Shown: positions 24,587 to 34,263, numbered from the stretch's first letter. The stretch: DNA of 64,000 nucleotides from Streptosporangium subroseum (GCF_900188345.1 NZ_FZOD01000010.1:124001-188000); one strand, 5' to 3'. The notes: generated by a model from the sequence alone, not told the origin. Made by a program: numbers and translations.

Positions 24587-25144
24587 TCCGGCGCCCGAAG
24601 GGTGGAGGCTGAGGGTGGCGCCCAGACCGAGCAGCTGACCGGCGATCAGCTCGGCTCGCAGGGCGGGCTCGGGGCCGGTGAGCAGGGCGGTCAGCCGCGA
24701 GGTGACCTGCTCGCGGAAACGCTCCCGCAGGAGGGAGCGCTCGTCGCTGTTGCCCAGGGAGAACACGACGCGCAGCAGCGGGTCTCCCTGCTGCGCGCGA
24801 CGGCTGCGCACCACCGTCAGGACCAGGTGCCTGCCGAGCGTGCCGAGGGGCGCCGCGAAGAGTTCGTCGGCCGCCGGTTCGAAGTCGGCGACGGTGTTGA
24901 ACAGCTGTTCCTTGCTGCCGAAGTGCTTGACGATGAGCGACGCGCTCACCCCGGCGTCGGCGGCGATGCCCCGCAGGGTCACCTCGGCGTAGGGGCGCAG
25001 GGCGAACGCCCGCCGGGCGGCGCGCACGATGGCGCCGCGGCCCGTGCCGGCATCGGCGGCGGGGCCCGTACCGGCGGCGGGGCCCGTACCGGCGGCGGTG
25101 GCGGCCCCGGTGTCCGTCGCCTCGTCGGTGGCGTGCCCGGTCAT
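24518..25144 (-). CDS. TetR family transcriptional regulator
   Basis: 208 residues. The TetR_N HTH is visible (AIVRAARRAFALRPYAEVTL, GIAADAGVSASLIVKHFGSK, LFNTVADFE), then the helical ligand domain. The N-terminal tail before the HTH carries 6-residue repeats (GTGPAA type) from an 18-bp DNA repeat at about 25050-25100. Its start overlaps the MFS stop by 4 nt, so efflux pump and regulator are one operon. The 49-bp palindrome upstream of the pump gene is the likely operator, which would make this an autoregulated drug-responsive unit. Confidence 0.9.
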   Translation of the reverse strand: MTGHATDEATDTGAATAAGTGPAAGTGPAADAGTGRGAIVRAARRAFALRPYAEVTLRGIAADAGVSASLIVKHFGSKEQLFNTVADFEPAADELFAAPLGTLGRHLVLTVVRSRRAQQGDPLLRVVFSLGNSDERSLLRERFREQVTSRLTALLTGPEPALRAELIAGQLLGLGATLSLHPSGAGSLATPEHLADLYAPALQRLVTG

Positions 25145-26625
25145 ACGTGCTCCTGGGCGAGTGCCGTCGGCGGACGCCCTGCCGCGTCCGTCATCCGGTC
25201 CTGTCCGACGGTAGTCGAAACCGGTGCCGTACGGCCCGGTAGGCACAGCGTGACGATCAGGGCGAGGAGCGCCGCGCCGGCGGCGATGAGGAAGACCAGC
25301 AGGTAGGCGTGGAGGGTCGGTGCGGTGTGGCCGCCGACCTGGAAGGTGATGTTGGCCAGGACGGCGGCGACGACCGCGCTGCAGAAGGCCTGCCCGATCG
25401 ATCGCATCAGCGTGTTGAGGCCGTTGGCCGCGCCGGTCTCGCTGACCGGCACCGCGCGCATCACGAGCGCGGGCAGCGCGGAGTAGGCGATGGCCGTGCC
25501 CGCCGCCACCACGGTGGCGCCGAGAATGATCGTCCACAGCTGGTGGCTGGTGAAGAAACGCACCACGTAGCCCACGGCCATGAAGGCCGAGGCGAGCGCC
25601 AGGGTGACCTTGGGGCCGTAGCGCGCCGAGATCCTGGCGGACACCGGAGACAGCGCCACCATCGCGAGGCCGCCGGGCAGCAGGCACAGACCGCTGACGA
25701 CGATGGACGCGCCGAGACCGTAACCGGTGCTCGTGGGCTCCTGCACCATCTGGGCGGTGACCAGGGAGTTGGCGTAGAAAGCGAAGCCGATCAGCATGGC
25801 GGCGAGGTTCGTCAGCAGCACCGCGGGCCGTGCGGACACCCGCAGGTCGACGATGGGGGAGGAGGCGCGCAGCTCGTAGACGCCCCAGAGCAGGGCGGCC
25901 ACCACGGCCACCGCGAGCAGCCCGAGGGTCCGGACGGACGTCCAGCCCCAGTCGCCGCCCTGGGTGACCGCCACCAGCAGGCTGACCAGGGCGGCGGTCA
26001 GGCCGAGGGTGCCCAGGACGTCGAAGTGGCCGCGCGAGCGCAGCGGCGACTCGGGCACAAAACACAGCACCAGCACGATGTCGAGCAGGCCGATGCCGGC
26101 CGACGCCCAGAACATGATGTGCCAGTCGGCGTGTTCGACGACGAGGGCGGCGACGGGCAACCCGACGGCCGCGCCGATGCCCAGCGTCGAGCTCATCAGC
26201 GCGACCGAGGGCAGGATCCGCTCGGGTGCGAGTTCGTCCCGCATGATGCTGATGCCCAGCGGCACCACGGCCAGCGCCGCGCCCTGCAGGGCGCGGCCCG
26301 CGATGAGCACCCCGATGTGCGAGCTGAGGGCGCACATCACGGAGCCGGCGGCCAGTACGCCGAGGGAGGCCAGCAGCACCCTGCGCTTGCCGTACATGTC
26401 GCCGACCCGTCCGAGGACGGGCGTGCAGACGGCGCCGGTGAGCAGGGTGACGGTGATCAGCCAGCTGGCGGCGGTGGGGGTGCTGCCGGTGAGCCGGGGG
26501 ATGTGCGGCAGGAGCGGTACGACAAGTGTCTGCATGACGGCCACCACCACGCCGCAGAACGCCAGGACGGCGACGAGAAAACGCGGGTGGGACGCCTCGA
26601 CGGGTTCGGTCATCGCTTCGGGCAC
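25141..26625 (-). CDS. MFS drug-efflux transporter (DHA2-like, 14 TMS)
   Basis: About 494 residues with some 14 helices. Family motif A is visible (GRVGDMYGKRRVLLASLGVL), and motif C-type ALMSSTLGIGAAVGLPVAAL follows. It should export hydrophobic drugs with protons. The start is uncertain: GTG at 26625 with GGAG 4 nt upstream, or ATG at 26613 (MTEPVEASH). Starts further upstream would read through the operator palindrome and are rejected. It is co-transcribed with the TetR gene. Confidence 0.88.
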   Translation of the reverse strand: MPEAMTEPVEASHPRFLVAVLAFCGVVVAVMQTLVVPLLPHIPRLTGSTPTAASWLITVTLLTGAVCTPVLGRVGDMYGKRRVLLASLGVLAAGSVMCALSSHIGVLIAGRALQGAALAVVPLGISIMRDELAPERILPSVALMSSTLGIGAAVGLPVAALVVEHADWHIMFWASAGIGLLDIVLVLCFVPESPLRSRGHFDVLGTLGLTAALVSLLVAVTQGGDWGWTSVRTLGLLAVAVVAALLWGVYELRASSPIVDLRVSARPAVLLTNLAAMLIGFAFYANSLVTAQMVQEPTSTGYGLGASIVVSGLCLLPGGLAMVALSPVSARISARYGPKVTLALASAFMAVGYVVRFFTSHQLWTIILGATVVAAGTAIAYSALPALVMRAVPVSETGAANGLNTLMRSIGQAFCSAVVAAVLANITFQVGGHTAPTLHAYLLVFLIAAGAALLALIVTLCLPGRTAPVSTTVGQDRMTDAAGRPPTALAQEHV

Positions 26626-26650
26626 GGTTCTCCGTAGGTCGTGAGACGGC

Positions 26651-26699
26651 ATGGGGTGCACAGACGTTCACCTCAAGGGTAAACGCCTGTGCACCCCAT
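26651..26699. promoter_or_regulatory. 49-bp near-perfect palindrome upstream of MFS-TetR
   Basis: 22-nt arms, 20 of 22 paired, around a 5-nt centre: outer part atggggtgcacag / ctgtgcaccccat, inner part gttcacc / ggtaaac. It lies 26 bp before the proposed MFS start. Its length exceeds a single TetR site and would fit two nested or overlapping dimer sites. Confidence 0.65.
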
Positions 26700-26807
26700 A
26701 TGGGACTCGGCCGGAGAAATGCGAACGCCGGCCCGCCGCTCGCGGAGCGGAACGACGGGCGGAGGGGGCTACCTCACCCGGTCGCGTTCAACGCGCCGGG
26801 GTCCTGG

Positions 26808-29249
26808 TCACCGGGGTGGGACAGGGCCGTCGAGAGACGGGGCATGAGACAGGGTCACATCCAGCCCCGACCCGCTCGTGCCGGGATCGGAGAGCGCGAA
26901 GAGGGTCCGGAGGTCCGTACCGGCGAGGGTGATGACCTTTGCGGATGATTTTCGCGCGTCGATCCGCCATGCGATCAGATGGGAGTCGTCATACCAACCG
27001 ATCAGGTTGTTCGGGAGAACGGGAACGTGCGCGATCGTTTCGCCGGTTTCCCTGTTCACGACACATATCTCGTGTTGTTCCCTCACGCACTGCACCGCCA
27101 GCAGGCGACCCGACGGGGAGACCGGCATGTCGGCCGCGCCGATGGGCCGTGCGCGCACCCGAAGCGTTCTGACCGGCTTACCGGTGAGGTCAAACGCGGT
27201 CAGTCGCATGCGGCTTTCCTGCTCGGGCCTGCCGTACAGCGCGACCACTTCATTGTCTCCGCCCCAGCCGAACCGTCCGTCGACGCGATATCCCTTGGGG
27301 ATCAGGTGAACGCTCGCCTTTCCGGCCGCGGGGTCGATGATCGCGAATCCGGCCGGGTCGTCGGCCCCGGGCCGCTCGATGGTCATCAACAGGTGCTTGC
27401 CATCGGCGGACCAGTACGGGTCCACGGCACCCAGAGGCGCCTTCACCGTGGGGATGACCCGGCGGGCTCCGGTGGCACGGCTTGTCATCCGTACCAGGTC
27501 ATGGTCGCCGGCCGCGGGGTAGTTGGGCGACAGGGAGGCGCTCCACGCGCCGTCCGGGGAAACGGTGCCGGCGCCACCGGCGGTGTACGTGCGGGACCCG
27601 TCCGTACGGGTGTAGGTCTTGCCGCCGAAGGTGAAGCTCCGGAGCCGCACCGGATCGGAGGGCTGATCGACCACGAACAGCGGGGTGCGGGCCACCCGCG
27701 TGACCGGCCCGCCCTGTCCCGCCACAGGCGGCACCGCGGCCTTCGGCGCGCCCGTCGCCCGGGGGAGACGGGCGCCGATGGTCGCGGCGATGCCCTTCAA
27801 CGTGCCGCGCAGGCGCTCGTCCCCCGTACTGAGGTCCACGAGCAGGCTGCCGACCCTCATGGTGAGACGGCGCGGGAGATCCTGATCGATAACCGCCTGG
27901 TCCCCGACTCCCTCGATGAAAATGCCCTGAGCAGCCATTTCCCCCTGCTCCATGAGGGTCGCGGCGTCTCCGGGCGTGGACATGACGGCCGCGACCGTGA
28001 CCGACAGCGACGCGCCTCGGTGGTCGGTGAAAGCGCACCGCTGGGCGGTCACCCGGTCGACGGGGCTGGGCTGGATCCGGAACGAGGACGGAACGGGCAG
28101 GGAGCACGCGTCCGGCCAGGTGTCACGCGGCGGTGCGTCCTGGCGTCCCAGGTCGCCTCCCAGGCTGGAGACGCGCAACTGCCCGGTCCCGCCCGGCCAC
28201 CACGTCGAGGCGAGATAGAGGTGAGCCGGATCCCGGCTGAAAATCTGGCCGTCGACCGGGAGCGACACCGATCGGAGCGTGCGACCGCCGGCGGGGTCGA
28301 TCTCGCTGAACTGCAGGGGTCGCGACGACGTGGTGACGCGGATACGCGAAGGTTCGACGGCTCTGACGTCGAGCGCGGTCAGGTCATCGCGCTTCCAGGC
28401 GGAGGCCCCGGTCGCACGGTCGACGCCTTCGACCACGGGGTGCGGGTCACCGTACAAGATGATCAATTTCCCGCCTGACTGTATGAGGGAACAGCCGTTC
28501 CAGCACCCTCCTCGCTCGACGATGAGCCGTCCCTTTCCGTCATAGGCGGACAAGGTCTCGCCGTGCAGGACACTGACCACGTCCTCGTGGATTCTGGCGG
28601 TCACATTGTCGGACGCGGGCAGGGTACGGCGACCGCGAATGCGGCCGCTCAGCGGATCGACGAACAGGACCGTCGCCGTGTCACCTTCGTTCATGGCGAT
28701 CACGGCTGTTTCCCGAGTCGCGCCGGAAGCGCTGAGATCGCACTTCTTCTTTCCGCACTCCGAGCTGGTCCACAGGGTCACGCCGCTGACCGGATCCAAG
28801 CCGGTCAGCCGGCCGGCGTTCTGATCCCAGACCATGATGACGGGTGCGGGATCGCCGCCGCTCCGCCAGTCTCCAGCGGATCGCATACCGTCACGACGCC
28901 ATCGCAGGCGTCCCGTTGCCAGGTCGATGCCGGCGATGAATTCGGTGCCGTCACCGGTCGACGGCACGGTGAAGTGCCCGACCAGAACGCCGGTCGACGA
29001 CGCCCAATCCCGGAGGCTGCCCATGAGGGGAGACTGGCGCCACCGGAGGCGGCCTGTGGAAATATCGTAAACGCTTAGTCCATAGGAAGACTTCATCACG
29101 AGGTGATTGCCGATGAAGCCCAGTTCCGGGGAGTTGTCAATGCGCTCGGAGATGGTCCACAACGGATGGATCCGCGCGGGCGCCTGATCGCCGCCGGCCG
29201 CCACGCCGACGAACAACAGGAACACCGCGAACACGACCCTCAGTCGCAT
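26808..29249 (-). CDS. Secreted PQQ-like beta-propeller protein with internal DUF3558-like domain
   Basis: 813 residues. Signal sequence MRLRVVFAVFLLFVGVAAGG. Residues ~30-370 form PQQ-like propeller blades (VYDISTGRLRWRQSP, GIDLATGRLRWRRDG, GLDPVSGVTLWTSS, GVDRATGASAWKR). Around residue 400 lies a Cys-containing domain (TWPDACSLPVPSS ... AQRCAF) shared with the propeller protein at 30064-31746 and resembling DUF3558-type lipoprotein domains. The last 270 residues form a second, TolB/WD40-like propeller (TVSPDGAWSASLSPNY, PYWSADGKHLLMTI, MPVSPSGRLLAVQC). GGAAGG sits 5 nt before the ATG. The start overlaps the upstream gene by 10 nt. No catalytic site is recognised; a surface sensor or scaffold is plausible. 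Confidence 0.78.
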   Translation of the reverse strand: MRLRVVFAVFLLFVGVAAGGDQAPARIHPLWTISERIDNSPELGFIGNHLVMKSSYGLSVYDISTGRLRWRQSPLMGSLRDWASSTGVLVGHFTVPSTGDGTEFIAGIDLATGRLRWRRDGMRSAGDWRSGGDPAPVIMVWDQNAGRLTGLDPVSGVTLWTSSECGKKKCDLSASGATRETAVIAMNEGDTATVLFVDPLSGRIRGRRTLPASDNVTARIHEDVVSVLHGETLSAYDGKGRLIVERGGCWNGCSLIQSGGKLIILYGDPHPVVEGVDRATGASAWKRDDLTALDVRAVEPSRIRVTTSSRPLQFSEIDPAGGRTLRSVSLPVDGQIFSRDPAHLYLASTWWPGGTGQLRVSSLGGDLGRQDAPPRDTWPDACSLPVPSSFRIQPSPVDRVTAQRCAFTDHRGASLSVTVAAVMSTPGDAATLMEQGEMAAQGIFIEGVGDQAVIDQDLPRRLTMRVGSLLVDLSTGDERLRGTLKGIAATIGARLPRATGAPKAAVPPVAGQGGPVTRVARTPLFVVDQPSDPVRLRSFTFGGKTYTRTDGSRTYTAGGAGTVSPDGAWSASLSPNYPAAGDHDLVRMTSRATGARRVIPTVKAPLGAVDPYWSADGKHLLMTIERPGADDPAGFAIIDPAAGKASVHLIPKGYRVDGRFGWGGDNEVVALYGRPEQESRMRLTAFDLTGKPVRTLRVRARPIGAADMPVSPSGRLLAVQCVREQHEICVVNRETGETIAHVPVLPNNLIGWYDDSHLIAWRIDARKSSAKVITLAGTDLRTLFALSDPGTSGSGLDVTLSHAPSLDGPVPPR

Positions 29250-30067
29250 GACGCCTTCCTGGAGATCTTTCTGAACATTCTGTCGATGCGGTTGGGCGTC
29301 TCGAAAGCGATGCCGTACTTCTTGACCGGTCCGGAAACGCGAAAAGGCTGCCCATTGCTCTGCGCCGCATAGGTCCGTTGAAGGGCTGATCCACTTCCGT
29401 AGTCGTACAGCACCTCGACGTCCCATTCGTAGGCGGCCTCCTGGGCCCCTACCACGAGGTTTACGGTAAGGCGTTCGTCCTGTTTGAGATCGACGATTTT
29501 CTCAAGAAACTGACTGCGGCCCTTCGGGGGCCGAAGATTGTCCAGGTCGGCCTCGACCACCTGTTGCAGGGCCTCTCCCTCCGGCGGCGGGAAAACCAGG
29601 CATGTTCCTGAAGGGCGCTGGATGCTGGACAGGATATGGGGACGCACGTCCAGGATTCGTACAGACTTGCTGCGTCGTCCCCCGATCGTCACGCTTACCG
29701 TCATCACCCGGAGCTTGAACGGCGGATGCCGCAGGAACAATTGGTTGAGCTCAACGTCGCTGGGACCGCTGGTCAGCAATCCGTAGTCACTGCCGCTGCT
29801 CAGTTTGTCATTGAACGCCAAAATATCATCAGGCCAGATACTTGAGTCCGCTACCACGTGAATGGGCGGCGAGCCGCCCAGATCACTGACGGTGTCCACC
29901 GTCCACGGCCACGCCCCGCTGATACCGGCTGTGATCAGTGTGGCGAAGCCCGCCCCGACGGCGCCCAGAAACCATACCCACAGACGCCGCGCCGGGGGCT
30001 GCGGTGCTTCCTGCTCGTCAGGGGTTTCCGGCGGAGCAATGTGATCGGCAGGTGGGCCGGCGGTCAT
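29240..30067 (-). CDS. Membrane-anchored protein of unknown function
   Basis: 275 residues: a Pro-rich cytoplasmic N-terminus, one transmembrane helix (RLWVWFLGAVGAGFATLITA, residues ~28-50) and a ~220-residue exterior domain (SDLGGSPPIHVVADSSIWPD, SVTIGGRRSKSVRILDVRP, GTCLVFPPPEGEALQQVVEA). I do not recognise the family. It overlaps both neighbouring propeller genes (4 nt and 10 nt), so the three products are co-translated and probably act together at the cell surface. Confidence 0.72.
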   Translation of the reverse strand: MTAGPPADHIAPPETPDEQEAPQPPARRLWVWFLGAVGAGFATLITAGISGAWPWTVDTVSDLGGSPPIHVVADSSIWPDDILAFNDKLSSGSDYGLLTSGPSDVELNQLFLRHPPFKLRVMTVSVTIGGRRSKSVRILDVRPHILSSIQRPSGTCLVFPPPEGEALQQVVEADLDNLRPPKGRSQFLEKIVDLKQDERLTVNLVVGAQEAAYEWDVEVLYDYGSGSALQRTYAAQSNGQPFRVSGPVKKYGIAFETPNRIDRMFRKISRKASCD

Positions 30068-31746
30068 CGCTGTTGCTCCTTCAGCTGTTTTACGATGCGT
30101 CGCATAATGCGAAGGGTCAAATCTGGCTTTTTATCTGTGTAGAGGCGAAAAATGGCTGCTCCCACGCGAAATTTCACCGTGTCGGAGAGCGGGCCGGACC
30201 GATACCCTTCATCGGCCTCCGCGATGGGAGAATCACCATCGTCCATGGCAATCTCCGAAAGATATCGATGTGCCTGGCTGGAATCGGGAAACACCCACAT
30301 CACGTCCAGCCCGACATGGGGCCCGTCGTTGTCGTGGGGTTCCAGGTAGCATCGCACCGGGCGATCCAAGCCGAGAAGAGGAGAAACCTCCGCCGGCACC
30401 CGCCGGTAAGTGATGCCCCCCATCGACTCGGGCAACAATTCACACGCGTCGGGCCAGGCCTCCGTCGGCACCAGTCCTCGTACGGCCTGAGCAGGGGTCA
30501 CGTCCGGCCGATCTCGAACCTCATACGCCGCCAACGTCGTATCGGGGCCTTCCAGGGAAACGTCAAAAAGAAAAACGTCATCCCATGCGTTTTTCAGTTC
30601 GTCCTCCTGAAACACGGGACCTATCGGTTGTGGAACCCGGTCCGTCTCGTCCACCCTGTACAAGATTGACGCGCGCGGGCCGCCGGTCAATGAGGAGTCG
30701 AAATACAGCCGTCGTCCTCCGAAGAGAAGGCCGTCGTTGGGATAGGACCCTCGATCTTGGCCGGATGCGATGTCTGCCAGGGTTACGGTGGGGACCGTGG
30801 CAAGCGTTTGCGTCGAGGTGGACATTCCGATGACCCCCGCACCCACCGCCACCTTCCCTCGCTCGACCCAGTTGTTGCGATAGAGAGCGGTTCCGCCCAT
30901 ATCAAGCAGGGTGATCGACGTAGCGCCGATGACTTCGACGACCGAATCACGTAATGCCACGTCCTCCGGTTTTCCCGTCGGCAGCGCGTGCGTCCACATC
31001 ACTCGGCCGTTCATCGGATCAAGCGCCCACAGAGTCGTCGGCCGGGTGCCACACGTGACCAGGACGGCCACCATCCGGTTGCTCACCGCGGGGGTGCCTC
31101 CGAGATCGCAGCCGGACCACAGCCGTTTGCGCCAACGTCGGACACCCGTATGGACGTCGACCGACATGACGTCTCCACGCCGGGGATACAGAAGGAACGC
31201 CTGACCGGCAGAGGCTCCGATCAGATTGAAATATCCGTCATCCGTCACATACGGCGATGTCAATGACCACAGCTGAATCCCGGTCCTGGCATCGAAGGTG
31301 TATACGGTGGTGCGCTCATCGGAGTAACTCTCGTCCGCGTCGTAGGGCGCGCTGGTCGACGTGCTGACAACCCCGTCGTCTGATGACCAGGTAATGAACG
31401 ACTCGTTTTCGCCGAGGAAATCCTTGCCCCAGGTCCAGAGCTTCTTCCCCGTATACGTGTCCCTGGCCTCCAGGGTCCGGCCGTGGGCCAGAAGCAGGGT
31501 GTCCCGCACGCGATATGAGTCGGACAGTTCCGCTTTCAGATCCTCACGCCACAGCGGCACCATGACGGGGTGGGTGGCGATGGGAACGGTGTCTCGCCGG
31601 TGTGCGGGAGGCGCTTCCCGAGGAGGAAGGACGATAACGCAGGAAGAGATCAGCAGACTGCAAAGCGTGAAGCGCACGGCCTTCCCACGCGCGCGCCCCA
31701 GCACGATCTGCCCCCAACCTGATCCTCGTCCCATGATGATCCACAT
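30064..31746 (-). CDS. PQQ-like beta-propeller (lipo)protein with C-terminal DUF3558-like domain
   Basis: About 560 residues. Start MWIIMGRGSG at 31746, with AGGAC upstream; MGRGSG at 31734 is possible. Hydrophobic signal KAVRFTLCSLLISSC could end in a lipobox. Propeller blades follow (ARDTYTGKKLWTWGKDF, TFDARTGIQLWSLTS, SVDVHTGVRRWRKRL, ALDPMNGRVMWTHAL). The C-terminus carries a Cys-pair domain (TEAWPDACELLPES ... RPVRCYLEP ... FRVGAAIFRLYTDKK) homologous to the internal domain of the 26808-29249 product. First gene of the three-gene overlapping operon. Confidence 0.75.
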   Translation of the reverse strand: MWIIMGRGSGWGQIVLGRARGKAVRFTLCSLLISSCVIVLPPREAPPAHRRDTVPIATHPVMVPLWREDLKAELSDSYRVRDTLLLAHGRTLEARDTYTGKKLWTWGKDFLGENESFITWSSDDGVVSTSTSAPYDADESYSDERTTVYTFDARTGIQLWSLTSPYVTDDGYFNLIGASAGQAFLLYPRRGDVMSVDVHTGVRRWRKRLWSGCDLGGTPAVSNRMVAVLVTCGTRPTTLWALDPMNGRVMWTHALPTGKPEDVALRDSVVEVIGATSITLLDMGGTALYRNNWVERGKVAVGAGVIGMSTSTQTLATVPTVTLADIASGQDRGSYPNDGLLFGGRRLYFDSSLTGGPRASILYRVDETDRVPQPIGPVFQEDELKNAWDDVFLFDVSLEGPDTTLAAYEVRDRPDVTPAQAVRGLVPTEAWPDACELLPESMGGITYRRVPAEVSPLLGLDRPVRCYLEPHDNDGPHVGLDVMWVFPDSSQAHRYLSEIAMDDGDSPIAEADEGYRSGPLSDTVKFRVGAAIFRLYTDKKPDLTLRIMRRIVKQLKEQQR

Positions 31747-32230
31747 TGCTGATCTTGTCCTGTGACAAGGCGGGATGTATCCCACTTGTAACAGGACGGC
31801 GCTCGGTAACCCCGAGAAGGAAATGAGAGTTTTTGCAGGCTGTGAAGTCGCTTCGGTGCTGCGGGCTTCCGGGATTTCCGACCGGGCGGCGGCATGGTCG
31901 TCTTCTTGGATGGTTTGCGAGCTTGGTTGCCGCCTGTATTCAGCGGGGCCGAGCCGTGTATTGACGGCGGGATGGACGGTGAAACCCCTGGATGAAGCCG
32001 AATGCGGTCCGCCATAGGCGCCGGCCTGGGACGGAAGATCCCACGCTTTCAATGGGCTCGCACAATGAATCCGCGGAACGATAAGCGGGGTGTGCCATTT
32101 CGTGATCAGCGGTGGTTAGGGGACAATAACGTGCGGCTGTGGCGGCCCGGCGACCCCGGCAGCGGGCTCCGCGCCTGCGGCGGGCCGGTCGACTCGACGA
32201 CCCGGCCGCCCCGGCAGCGGGTCCCGGTGG
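31747..32230. other. 484-bp intergenic region
   Basis: No supported gene. The part next to 31747 should hold the minus-strand promoter of the propeller operon. Near 32130-32226 the element ccggcagcgggctcc recurs as ccggcagcgggtccc about 66 bp apart, in the 3' flank of the DUF779 gene. Confidence 0.4.
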
Positions 32231-32638
32231 TCAGACGTCGTCGAGTTCGCTCAGCTCGTCGTCCGTGAACAGCCGGGAGCGGACCAGGAAGCGCACGCCT
32301 TCCGGAGCCTCCACGGAGAAACCGCTGCCCCGGCCGGGCACCACGTCGATCGTGAGGTGGGTGTGCCTCCAGTACTCGAACTGCGACGCCGACATCCACA
32401 CCGGGATCGGTTCGTCGACGCCGTCCACCGTGAGGTCGCCGACGTGGGCGTCGGCCCTGCCGGTACGGAACTCTCCCAGCGGATAGCACATCGGGGAGCT
32501 GCCGTCGCAGCATCCCCCGGACTGGTGGAACATCAGCGGTCCATGCTGTCCGGTGAGCCGTCGCAGCAGGTCGGCCGCTGCGTCGGTGAGATCGACTCGC
32601 TTCCCCGAAGGACGGGGACGGCGCTCCTGAACGGACAT
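32231..32638 (-). CDS. DUF779 domain-containing protein
   Basis: 135 residues matching DUF779 (LTDAAADLLRRLTGQHGPLM, QSGGCCDGSSPMCYPLGEFR, VWMSASQFEYWRHTHLTIDV, EGVRFLVRSRLFTDDEL). The Cys-rich segment suggests metal or redox chemistry, but no activity is known to me. The family is regularly encoded beside aldehyde dehydrogenases, as here. The first 13 codons are present twice in tandem, so the ribosome site lies inside the upstream copy. Confidence 0.85.
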   Translation of the reverse strand: MSVQERRPRPSGKRVDLTDAAADLLRRLTGQHGPLMFHQSGGCCDGSSPMCYPLGEFRTGRADAHVGDLTVDGVDEPIPVWMSASQFEYWRHTHLTIDVVPGRGSGFSVEAPEGVRFLVRSRLFTDDELSELDDV

Positions 32639-32689
32639 GATCAGATTCCTGAAGGGCGAGAACGGCGCTTGTGAACGGACATGATCAGA
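32607..32689. repeat. 44-bp tandem duplication of the DUF779 5' end
   Basis: 32607-32645 (start region and first codons of DUF779) recurs at 32651-32689 with about 80% identity. The upstream copy still carries an ATG (32682, minus strand) and a 13-codon frame, MSVHKRRSRPSGI, whose stop ends at 32641, two bases before the true DUF779 start. Confidence 0.75.
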
Positions 32690-34208
32690 AGAAACCCTGG
32701 GCGTTCTGCGAGTAGGACACCAGCAGGTTCTTCGTCTGCTGGTAGTGATCGAGCATCATCTTGTGGTTCTCGCGGCCCATGCCGGACTGCTTGTACCCGC
32801 CGAACGCGGCGTGTGCGGGGTAGGCGTGGAAGCAGTTGGTCCACACCCGGCCCGCCTGGATCTCCCGGCCGGCGCGGTAGGCGGTGTTGCCGTCGCGCGA
32901 CCACACGCCCGCGCCCAGCCCGTACAGGGTGTCGTTGGCGATCTTTATCGCGTCGGCGTAGTCGTCGAACCGGGTCACCGACACCACCGGGCCGAAGATC
33001 TCCTCCTGGAAGATCCTCATCTTGTTGTGGCCCTCGAACACCGTCGGCCGGATGTAGTAACCGCCGGACAGTTCGCCGCCGAGGTCCGCCCTCTCGCCGC
33101 CGGTGAGGATCTTCGCGCCCTCCTTCTGCCCGATGTCGATGTAGGAGAGGATCTTCTCGAACTGGTCGTTGGAGGCCTGTGCCCCGATCATGGTGTCGGT
33201 GTCCAGGGGATGGCCCTGCTTGATCCTCTCCACCCGCGCGATGGCGTCGGGCATGAACGTCGAGTAGATGGACGACTGGATCAGCGCTCGCGACGGGCAG
33301 GTGCACACCTCGCCCTGGTTCAGCGCGAACATCGCGAAGCCCTCCTGCGCCTTGTCGTAGAAGTCGTCCCGCGAGTCCGCGACGTCGGCGAAGAAGATGT
33401 TGGGGCTCTTGCCGCCCAGTTCGAGAGTGACCGGGATGATGTTCTCGCTGGCGTACTGCATGATCAGCCGCCCGGTGGTGGTCTCCCCGGTGAACGCCAC
33501 CTTGCGGACCTGCGGGTGCTGGGCCAGAGGCTTTCCGGCCTCCACTCCGAACCCGTTGACCACGTTCAGCACGCCCGGCGGGACGAGATCGGCGATCAGG
33601 TCCAGCAGCACGTGGATCGAGGCCGGGGTCTGCTCGGCGGGCTTGAGCACCACCGTGTTGCCGGCGGCCAGCGCCGGGGCCAGCTTCCAGGTGGCCATCA
33701 GGATCGGGAAGTTCCACGGGATGATCTGCGCGACCACGCCCAGGGGCTCGTGGAAGTGGTACGCCACGGTGTCGGCGTCGATCTGCGAGATCGAGCCCTC
33801 CTGCGCCCGGATCGCCCCGGCGAAGTAGCGGAAGTGGTCGACGGCCAGCGGGATGTCCGCGGCCAGGGTCTCCCGTACGGGCTTGCCGTTCTCCCACGAC
33901 TCGGCGACCGCGATGGCCTCCAGGTTCTGCTCGATCCTGTCTGCGATCTTGTTCAGCACCCCGGCACGCTCGGCGGGCGAGGTACGGCCCCACGCGGCCG
34001 CGGCGCCCTCCGCGGCGGCCACCGCACGGTCGACGTCCTCGGCGGTGCCCCGGGCGATCTCGGTGAACGTGCCGCCGGTCACCGGGGTGGGGTTCTCGAA
34101 GTACTGGCCCTTTGCCGGTGGGACGTACTCACCGCCGATGAAGTGGTCATAGCGTGGCTGGAACGTCACGATGCTGCCTGGCTCACCCGGCGCCGCGTAC
34201 CTTGCCAT
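32685..34208 (-). CDS. NAD-dependent aldehyde dehydrogenase
   Basis: 507 residues of the class used with acetaldehyde/propionaldehyde and PQQ- or diol-linked pathways (ExaC/AldB-like). Motifs: [20 protein letters not shown] (cofactor), [22 protein letters not shown] (catalytic Glu), [15 protein letters not shown] (catalytic Cys), [29 protein letters not shown]. Near the diol dehydratase genes it would oxidise propionaldehyde or 3-hydroxypropionaldehyde from the dehydratase. It is upstream of DUF779 and divergent from the GAF regulator, whose CGTTGCA motifs lie in the shared promoter. Confidence 0.93.
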   Translation of the reverse strand: MARYAAPGEPGSIVTFQPRYDHFIGGEYVPPAKGQYFENPTPVTGGTFTEIARGTAEDVDRAVAAAEGAAAAWGRTSPAERAGVLNKIADRIEQNLEAIAVAESWENGKPVRETLAADIPLAVDHFRYFAGAIRAQEGSISQIDADTVAYHFHEPLGVVAQIIPWNFPILMATWKLAPALAAGNTVVLKPAEQTPASIHVLLDLIADLVPPGVLNVVNGFGVEAGKPLAQHPQVRKVAFTGETTTGRLIMQYASENIIPVTLELGGKSPNIFFADVADSRDDFYDKAQEGFAMFALNQGEVCTCPSRALIQSSIYSTFMPDAIARVERIKQGHPLDTDTMIGAQASNDQFEKILSYIDIGQKEGAKILTGGERADLGGELSGGYYIRPTVFEGHNKMRIFQEEIFGPVVSVTRFDDYADAIKIANDTLYGLGAGVWSRDGNTAYRAGREIQAGRVWTNCFHAYPAHAAFGGYKQSGMGRENHKMMLDHYQQTKNLLVSYSQNAQGFF

Positions 34209-34263
34209 GGTTCTGCCCCCTATATCATGAATTGACGGTTATATATCAACTTAGGAAGGCCGA

